DNA of 64,000 nt from Chinchilla lanigera (lineage: Eukaryota > Chordata > Mammalia > Rodentia > Chinchillidae). The notes beneath the pieces were generated by a model that was not told the origin of the DNA, searched no databases, and worked only from the letters and a program-made list of their open reading frames with translations. Where the stretch lies: positions 16,425,725 through 16,489,724 of the forward strand of contig NW_004955447.1 in the NCBI RefSeq assembly GCF_000276665.1, read 5' to 3'. Of this stretch, positions 57,181 through 64,000 are shown piece after piece (the first letter of the stretch is position 1; each line of letters begins with the position of its first letter). The position numbers and the translations under genes are program-made.

Positions 57181-57987
57181 AGCTCCATGCTTTAGACTTT
57201 GATTTACGAACTGGGAGTGGCTACAGTACATCCCATCCTTCACCCGTCTTCACCCAATTCCATCCCTTGGCTGACTTCAGACAATGTGGCTTCCAGTGCT
57301 CTAGTTGTTCTCTCTTCAGCTTTGGTAGCTAGGAATACTATTCAGCCTTCTCAGCCCAAGCCCAGAGAGTCCTAAGGAAGAGACACATTGGCCCAAATGA
57401 GAGCAAAGTGTCCTGGTGGCATCTTGAAATTCTAAGTTTCCAGAGAAGTACAGTGGAATGGATCCCATGCTGACACTTCAGTCTTGTACAAAATATGTTT
57501 GGAAAAACAAAAAGTTACCATCTTCTAATTGTTTCACAAAATCCAGAATTTTGTTCCAATCTCCATTTTTCCTCTCAGCAAAACTGATTAAGGGAACATT
57601 CATTTCTTGTGCAGGCTGTCTTGCAGAACGTATGTTCCCTCAGGCTAGGTTATTTCAATTTTGACTAAACTGAGAAGATGGAATCTGGGAGGAAGGAAGC
57701 TGTACCTTCAGGTATCCACTCCAAATTATTGTTCCTCACTTGTGAAATTAGTAAAAGTATATCCTCTCGCCTGACTCACATACATACTTCCCTCTCTTCA
57801 CCAGGCCTTAGAGTAGCTGGGACATTCTATTCAAGTTCCGTGAAGATGCTGTTGTCACATGTGCCATGCTTCCTGCTGCGTGCCATTGCTCTCCTACTCT
57901 GGGTCAGGGTGATTGCTCTGAGGAACAGATTTTTCTGGGCCCAGAACATACAGAGAATCCACCAGCAGCACTGAGTTGTTTGTGTAC
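57181..57987. other. Unique sequence
   Basis: Two plus-strand frames (68 and 98 codons at 57458-57974) not recognised. Confidence 0.3.
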
Positions 57988-58602
57988 CCTGAATTGTGTG
58001 CCCCATATCTATATGTTGAAGCCCTAATGTCTGACCTGATAGTAGTTGCAGATGGGAATTGGGGGAGCTAATTAGGATTTGATAAGGCCATGAGCGTGAG
58101 GCCTCACAGAGGATCAGCGAGTATCCTTATAAAAAGAGACACCAACCGGGAGTGGTGGTGCGCTCAGGACGCTGAGGTAGGACTGCTGCAAGTTTGAGGT
58201 CATCCTAGTCTACACAGTCAGTTCAAGTCCAGGCTAAACCACACACTGAGATCTCCCTGAAAAAAAGAAGATGATGAGGAAGAGAAGGAAGGGGAGGAGG
58301 GAGCAGGAAGGGTAGGAGACAGGAAGGAGGAAAAGGAGAAGGAGAAGCAGGAGCAGGAGGAGAGACACCAAAAAGCATGTTCTGTGTCTCTACTATATGA
58401 AGTCACAGCCAGAAGGCTCTGTCCACAAGCCAGAAAGTGATATCTCACCAGAGAGGCAAATTTCTAGAAAATCTCAAGGAAGGTTTCCACGCTAGAACTC
58501 TGATTGTGGACTTCAAGCCTCCATAAATATGAAAACATAAATTTCTGTTGTTGAGTCACCCAGAGTATGGTGCTCTGTTATGGCAGTTGGGGCAGACTAG
58601 TA
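57988..58602 (+). mobile_element. MLT1 LTR split by a SINE
   Basis: Left part 57988-58145 ('gaattgtgtgccccatatct', 'atgttgaagccctaatgtct', 'gagtatccttataaaaagag') and right part 58361-58602 ('aagcctccataaatatgaaa', 'ataaatttctgttgttgagt', 'tctgttatggcagttggggc') rejoin in MLT1 order across the insertion. Confidence 0.88.
58146..58360 (+). mobile_element. B1-like SINE with expanded GA tail, precise target duplication
   Basis: B1 part 58146-58265 ('cgggagtggtggtgcgctca', 'aagtttgaggtcatcctagt', 'gttcaagtccaggctaaacc') lacks some central bases. Its tail became a ~95-bp GAA/GGA tract. The 11-bp duplication agagacaccaa (58135-58145, 58361-58371) shows B1 and purine tract entered as one unit. Confidence 0.9.
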
Positions 58603-58879
58603 CATTTGCTTGCCCCCCCTCCCTTTTTCTACTTTGAAGGATTAAAGGTTTATTTAGGGAATGGGAAAAAATAAATATAACATGGACTTCAAATTTGGCT
58701 GTGATAATTTTTGTTTTAACTGGTTTAAATATAGATTATTTTAAAGGAGAAAGGAAGAAGAACTTAGGTCTCAGAGGAAAGGCATAACCCTTCCCATGGG
58801 GCTCAACATGACTTTTTTCTTTAAAACCAAGGGTCAACCATGAGTGAGTCCTGCGGTCAGAGTACTATAGTTGAGAGAC
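58603..58879. other. Unique sequence
   Basis: Nothing recognised. Confidence 0.3.
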
Positions 58880-59250
58880 AGAAAACCACAGTACTGGACC
58901 CTTGTCCCAGACTACTTGGGTTCTAATCCTGGGCGTATACAATATGACTTTGGGCAAGAAAAATTAACTCTATGCTCTGGGCAGGGCAGTACAGGGACTC
59001 AAGTACAGGGACACCATACCACTGAGCTGCAGCCTGAGGTATTTTTAATTTTTTTTTAGATGGAGTTTCGCTAATTTTCTCAGGCTGGTCTCAAACTTGC
59101 AATCTTCCTGTCTCAGTGGCTGGGACTGCAATCCAGGCATGCACCACCACACTCCACCACTCTGTGTCTTAGTTTCCGCAAATGTATAGGACTTATCATG
59201 ACAGTTGTGGGCACCTTGTGCATGACATGGAGAACATGGTAAGTCCCAGG
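58880..59250 (+). mobile_element. MIR split by a B1-ID composite
   Basis: 'gggttctaatcctgggcgta', 'tatgactttgggcaagaaaa' and 'attaactctatgctctg' (left), then 'tgtgtcttagtttccgcaaa' and 'tgtataggacttatcatgac' (right), form one MIR interrupted by 58986-59161. Confidence 0.75.
58986..59161 (-). mobile_element. B1 + ID composite SINE
   Basis: ID part left (58990-59036: 'agggactcaagtacagggac', 'accactgagctgcagcctga'), T-rich linker, B1 part right (59050-59161: 'tggagtttcgctaattttct', 'caggctggtctcaaacttgc', 'gcatgcaccaccacactcca'). Confidence 0.8.
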
Positions 59251-59408
59251 AGAAGGGAAGGATACTTGATTGGCCATCCTTACTTACTCCCTCTATAGGC
59301 TAATTACCCATATTGCATATCCTAGGAAGCCTTCTCAGGTGCAGAGGAGACTCTTGATAACCAGATTGTAAAGATCCACAAAAGCAGTTCTCCAAAATCA
59401 CGGTAAGT

Positions 59409-59434
59409 GCACACACACACACACACACACACAC
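59409..59434. repeat. (CA)n microsatellite
   Basis: About 13 CA units. Confidence 0.95.
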
Positions 59435-59444
59435 GTAAGTCCTT

Positions 59445-59560
59445 GCTACTAAAAGTGTGGTCTGAAAATCAGCATCTTCACAGTTTGCCAGAAAGTCGGA
59501 CTCCGAATCTGTCTTTTAACAAACTCCTGGGACACACTGAGATGGGAGCAGTCCCTTAGA
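59445..59560. mobile_element. MER5A-like hAT fossil
   Basis: 'aaagtgtggtctgaaaatca', 'gcatcttcacagtttgccag', 'ccgaatctgtcttttaacaa' and 'actcctgggacacac' follow the MER5A order. Confidence 0.6.
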
Positions 59561-61366
59561 TGTCGAGGGCTGAGTTCAGAATTACTGGTGTCACCACCCA
59601 CTCCTGGAGGGATTAATGGGGGGAGCTGAAGGGGGCATCCCTGCTCTTACGAGCCAGTGAGGGCTCCTGCCGCCTGCAGCACCGGTCACTGCGTGTCTGT
59701 GGAAGAAAATCAAGGGACACAGAGGAGCTTCCCCCAGAAAACGCTGTCCAAGTATGTTTACCACGATCCAAGCGTAAGATGTTGGAGCCTGAACCCTACA
59801 CTATGAAAGTGTAAAATGTGAAAATTAAACATGCACATGAAGCTCGATCATCTGCATGTAATTCAACCAATTGGACCAGCTGCTCCATCTTATCGTCCCA
59901 AGCTTGAGGCCCTCCTCATTTCCTTCCATACACAAAGTGCAGCCTCGTTAGGCCCCTATCCTGCCACTTTTGTGATATTTGCTAGTTTTGTTTCACATGT
60001 TCTTTCTTTCCAGAAGCGTTAGGTTATTGACAACTGGGCTTGTGACTTTCATTTCAGTATTCCACATACCTAACACCCAGGAGAAAATATAACAGCATCT
60101 CTCATACCTAACAGAGATAATAAGTTATACACAGTAGGCAGAAAAAAACTGTTGAAATAAATAAGTAGCTTTTCACATTTTTCCTTATAAAAATATAATA
60201 TAAGGAGAGCACGCTGTCATATGAACCCTAGAAAATTTTTAATGTAGAAACTTAATGTAACAAATTAACCTAGATATTTTCTATATTTAAATCATAGACC
60301 TACTAGGAACCCAAAGATGAAACTAAAATAAAAGGCATTAGGAGAAAGAAAAAAAAAGACCTATAAGGTGGTGGGGTCAACCAAAGAATTTCTGGATGGA
60401 AAGTTAGGGGCAGAGCATATAAAGGAGGAAACAGAAGGAAAAGTTGGGTTAGGAGAAGGGTCTCTGTCTAGCCTGGTCCACGCAGGGAGCAGGGTATAAT
60501 GAACCTCTGCTTGGACCAGCCACATCACCCTGGGGTCTAGGTGGGCAGGAAGCAAGGGTGGACAGTCGGAAGTCCTGTAGCAACTGGCAGCCTTCCCAGG
60601 ATAGAAGTCTTAAGATGACAGTTCGGGGTAAGACCTGGAATTTCTTTTAGTCATCAGTTTTCTCTACTATCAAAAGAATCACACTGGAAAGTACTCTAGA
60701 AGTCTCCTCCACCCTAATCTTTTTGTTCCTCTCCTAATGGGAAGTCAGAACCAAACTCCAGAGGGTCATTCATGCAATGTGCACACTATGATTTTTCTAT
60801 TGAAAAGAGGATCAAGAGATAGACCTGAGTCCAACAGACGGAAAGCACTGATCTAAAACTGCCTTAGGATGCGACCCCAGTGTCTGTCCAAACGGGCCAG
60901 CTAACTGGCTTCGCTGGATGCAGTGAGCTCACAGCTATGGGTAGCACTGCGTAACATGGCGTCTCCGGGGTGGACAGGACCCACTCTCCTCACCTACCGT
61001 GCATCTGATTCTGCAAAACGGAATGACCTACTCAGCAAGCAGGTGGATCCCAAGAGAGTGAAGAATGGAGACCAAATTCACCATCACAGAAGGCAGGAGG
61101 AGCTAAGGTTGGTTTTCCACGGAAATTTCCCACACAGGTACATGGAGGCAGGGAAGGCAGCCACCCGCAGGGAGTGCCGTTCCACGTTCACAGCACCGCC
61201 TGCCGCTGTTCTTTTGGGGACCCTCCTGGGTAGATTTAGCCACCAGAAGGTTCACAAATGAATCTTCCTGTATATGAATCAAGGGTCCAGATTTGAAAAT
61301 TTATTTTCTCTTCTATTTTCTGTACCAAAATATATCCAGTATAGCTCATTGGAAGTTCTGAAATTA
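59561..61366. other. Unique sequence
   Basis: A 112-codon frame at 60923-61261 (basic, no known domain) is the only one of note and is not supported as a gene. Confidence 0.3.
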
Positions 61367-61848
61367 CAAGGTGTGATTGAGATAAATGATGAATGTTTAA
61401 ATTTTGCAAATGTATTACAGTAAAAGACATGTTGTCACTCATCCCCCTTGTAATGTTCCCCCTTGCTTCAAACACATTTATCCCATTGTATGACAGTATA
61501 TACATATATATGAACACCACTACCTCAGTCATCAGATATAAAAATATTAATATGTGTCCTCAGCCACCTTACTCACTAAATCTGGCAAACTGTGACTTCT
61601 GGCTTTTCCCTAAAATAAAAATGGGCATGAAAAGTAAACATTTTGAATAGATTCAGGACATCTGGGCAGCCAGGACAGCACAACTAAAGGCATTCACCAA
61701 AGAGGGCTCCAAGAATGATTTGTACAGTGAGAAGAGTGACAGGATAATTGTGTGAAGCAAGGAAGATTTTTACAGAGAGTAATGTATCTTTTACCATAAT
61801 GTAATTTACAGTAAAAGATAAATCACTATAGTTTTCAATTATACCTCG
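61367..61848 (+). mobile_element. Mariner-derived fold-back element
   Basis: Starts after TA with caaggtgtgattgag and ends aattatacctcg, an imperfect inverted terminal repeat. The plus strand (61564-61788) encodes mariner transposase C-terminal remnants: PPYSLNLANCDFWLFPKIK (the YSPDLAP-DFFLFP block, with the third catalytic Asp replaced by Asn), then a stop at 61648-61650 and IQDIWAARTAQLKAFTKEG. The left ~115 bases (61367-61480) are the reverse complement of the right ~115 bases (61735-61848), including 'ccttgcttcaaacac' versus 'gtgtgaagcaagg'. Decayed and non-coding. Confidence 0.8.
61564..61788 (+). pseudogene. Mariner transposase C-terminal remnant
   Basis: Homology is judged from the PPYS-L-LA-CDFWLFPK motif and the spacing to IQDI-AA. 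In intact mariners this segment carries the last Asp of the DD34D triad (in PDLAP) and the C-terminal helix. Here that residue is Asn, there is an in-frame stop after FE, and another near 61755. No upstream catalytic domain is present, so it cannot encode an active enzyme. Confidence 0.8.
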
Positions 61849-62482
61849 GGTTTATTGACAACATAAAACTATTCTAATAATTAAAATATTTCTCTATTAT
61901 TACAGACTTATAGAGAAATTTGATTTCATGGACTAAATTGTCCTGCAAATTAAAGGCCCAAAGAAAATAAATTTCTAAAGCAAATTATGTCTCCCTTGTA
62001 AGTCCAAAGTCCAGCGTTCTGAAGCTGAATTCTGGTTATGTCCAATTTTTAAAAAGAGAGGAAGCGGGACTCAGGTTCTTGCTGCAGCTGTCCCTTATCT
62101 TTCCTCTCAACGGGATGGATGGAGCTTCTTCCAACTTCGAACTCTCTCGTGAAAATCATCTTGTTAGAAATTGCAAAGATTCGATATGACATATTTAGTT
62201 ATTTTAGCACTAGTTTCATAGGCACAAAATTTAGGAAATGAAAGACCTCTCAGCTTTCTAGGACAAATTTGATTCCTACAATTAGTGGGCCGTGTTGCCA
62301 AAGACCATCACAGAGGCCGGGGTTGTCTGAAGAGGGAAATGCGTGGATCTGTGAGAAATGTCCTTGGCTGTAAGCTACGTTCAGCTGGGAGACTTTTCCC
62401 TGCATGGTTAGTTGAAGCACAACTTATACACTGCGTGATTAGAAGTGGGCAGCAGTCATCGCAAGTACTAAGTCTTTTGTTG
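61849..62482. other. Unique sequence
   Basis: AT-rich to about 62000; nothing recognised. Confidence 0.3.
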
Positions 62483-62512
62483 TTTGTTTGATTGATTGAT
62501 TCATTGATTGAT
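62483..62512. repeat. (GATT)n microsatellite
   Basis: About seven tetranucleotide units with one TCATT interruption. Confidence 0.9.
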
Positions 62513-62524
62513 TTATATGGCCGT

Positions 62525-62740
62525 TTTTAATTGGCAAAAATGTATATATTTACCATGTACACTATGTCATTTTAAAATATGTATTCATTGTGGAATGGTT
62601 AAATCAAGCTAATTCACATATTTATTAGCTCACATATTTTAGCAGTGAAATGTCAAATCTACATGTCATCAATTTTCAAGAATATTATGATATGTTATTA
62701 TTAACTATAAACATCATGTTTGTTGTAATCAGGGTTTGCA
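62525..62740 (+). mobile_element. Old L1 3' UTR fragment
   Basis: 'atgtatatatttaccatgta', 'gtattcattgtggaatggtt', 'aaatcaagctaattcacata', 'catcaattttcaagaatatt' and 'ttattattaactataaacat' match the order of the L1M-type 3' UTR. Confidence 0.65.
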
Positions 62741-62760
62741 AGTGAATAGACTTAATACAG

Positions 62761-62805
62761 GACACATAACTTACAGGATAAGTTATGTTACAGACACATA
62801 ACTTA
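62761..62805. repeat. Hairpin with repeated arm
   Basis: gacacataactta occurs at 62761-62773 and 62793-62805. Between them taagttatgt (62779-62788) is the exact reverse complement of acataactta (62764-62773), with a 5-base loop. Confidence 0.95.
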
Positions 62806-63042
62806 GTCACCCAAAAAGTCAAATACAGAAGAGTGCAGGAAATCTGTCCACACACTAGAGACCCAAAGAATCCAGCTGAGGGCCTGGATCCCATGGAAAT
62901 GCACTGCATGGGTCCAGATGAAGACCTACAGCCCATGGCAATGTCCTCCAGAAGTCCAGCTGGGGGCCTAGAGCCCGCAACAACGTCTCATGCAAGTCTG
63001 TATCACGGTTCTGCACTGGAAAGGCCCAAAGATCCGTGGTGA
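62785..63042 (+). other. Open frame containing three 14-residue repeats
   Basis: 85-codon frame. From residue 30 it has three tandem 14-residue units: PAEGLDPMEMHCMG, PDEDLQPMAMSSRS, PAGGLEPATTSHAS (about 62872-62997). No known family is recognised. The in-frame 42-bp period suggests either a minisatellite or the remnant of a repetitive protein exon. No splice context or start context supports a gene. Confidence 0.25.
62872..62997. repeat. Three-unit degenerate 42-bp tandem repeat
   Basis: Period of 42 bases with conserved positions 'cca.ctga.gg.ct.ga.ccca' in each unit; clearest in the plus-strand translation (P..GL.PM.M). Confidence 0.65.
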
Positions 63043-64000
63043 AGATAGAAAGTCTGTGCCAGAGGGGCAAAGGACCTGTGCCAGCAGGCTGACAGATCTG
63101 CATTGGAGCCACGAAGCAATGCTCAAGGTGAGGACCAGATCTACCCTGAAGCCATCCTCAACGACAGCGAGGATTCAGGCTCTTCCAATGATGACAACAG
63201 CCAAGTTCATATCAGGAAGAGCAGAGTGACAAGCTTTTCCAGGAGAATCAAAAGCACCAACTCCCCTTCCAGTTCTGCTCTGGTGTGCTTGGAAACAGTC
63301 CTCAGGTGGGCCTTCACACCCAGCTCCACGCTGACTCAGTTCAACTGGGTGCTCCAAGTTGACCATTAGTTAATCCACCACAATGCTGCACAACAGATCT
63401 GGGTATGTCTTCTAAGAGAGCTTTCTTTTTCCTTCCCACGCATCCTGAGCTTCCATTTCCCCTTAAGAGCTGCTTCCAACATCCAGAGTGCAGGCTCCGA
63501 GGCACAGTGGCCCCACTTTCAGACCTGAGGGTAGACAGTTAGTACAGGGCTACAGTGATGCTTCTCCCATCTCTCACTGCAAATCGCTGAGACCAGAAAG
63601 CCTGGTCCTGCAAACTCCTTCCCCTCATGTTTGCGTCCAGCGAGAACCACCTTTGGCAGAGGTCTGAACCCAACACACCGCTGCTGTGCCTAACCCAGCA
63701 CCTTGGGAAACTCGCAGGGACAGCCCTGCCACTTGTACCTCAGATGCCGTCTTCCTCGGGGCTTGGTAATTCCAGGCTTCAAGGTTTGTCGCCCTCTGCT
63801 GTCTTACCTGCTGCAGGAGGACTTGTGCCGGCCATCCACAGCCCTCTGCTACGGTACTGCCTCTCCCAGCTGTTTCTGAAAATTTGACCTGTTTCTGGAA
63901 GCGTCCTTTCCTCTCTCCAGTGAAGATCCAGCACATTTGTGGGATTCAAGTCATTTTCCTTGCATCCTCTTTTCTGTGACCCCTAGTGATATCTTTCAAT
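63043..64000. other. Unique sequence to window end
   Basis: A plus frame at 63103-63369 has an acidic, Ser-rich stretch (ILNDSEDSGSSNDDNSQ) but no known family. The remainder is pyrimidine-rich unique sequence. Confidence 0.3.

Noticed and set aside
63103..63369. Acidic Ser-rich frame (ILNDSEDSGSSNDDNSQ)
   Set aside because: Could be an exon remnant, but no family or splice context is recognised.
48..64000. CRISPR array, operon, bacterial or viral genes
   Set aside because: No direct-repeat/spacer pattern, no Shine-Dalgarno-led long genes; the repeat content is mammalian.

Overview
The window is nuclear DNA from a mammal, almost certainly a rodent outside the mouse/rat lineage. It contains many B1-type (7SL-derived) SINEs with the rodent-style internal duplication and many ID-type (tRNA-Ala-like) SINEs. 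It also has B1+ID composite SINEs, MaLR/MLT1 LTRs, L1 3' ends, MIR, MER2/Tigger and MER5-like fossils. A young ID subfamily (four copies, all with clear target-site duplications) and the B1-then-ID composites would fit a castorimorph-like or other non-murid rodent. That is inference from memory of repeat families; the species cannot be fixed from sequence alone. Two N runs (100 and 162 bases) lie in simple repeats and show this is a draft assembly.

No protein-coding gene is recognised on either strand. Nearly all open frames are short and random-looking, or are translations of microsatellites or transposon fossils. The best non-repeat candidate is an unusually long 372-codon frame at 47009-48127, with a plausible splice acceptor and donor inside it. 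The window reads as intergenic DNA or the inside of a large intron.

Layout. 1-18.7 kb is mostly unique sequence with scattered SINEs, a MaLR LTR, MIRs, a MER2/Tigger fossil and several motif-rich stretches that could be conserved regulatory DNA. 18.8-28.7 kb is AT-rich and LINE-dominated: decayed L1 sequence on both sides of a better preserved 5'-truncated L1 (20.7-23.1 kb), with SINEs and LTRs inserted. 28.7-43.9 kb is mainly unique, with a few SINE, MIR and L1 fragments and candidate regulatory motifs, including a near-perfect RFX X-box. 44-48 kb holds SINEs, MIRs and the long open frame. 48.3-64 kb is a mosaic of MaLR/MLT1 LTRs, DNA transposons, SINEs and L1 tails.

The most unusual structure is a pair of related mariner-derived elements (51.5 and 61.4 kb). 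Each carries transposase C-terminal remnants arranged as an inverted repeat (fold-back). One of them sits inside an older MER2/Tigger fossil.
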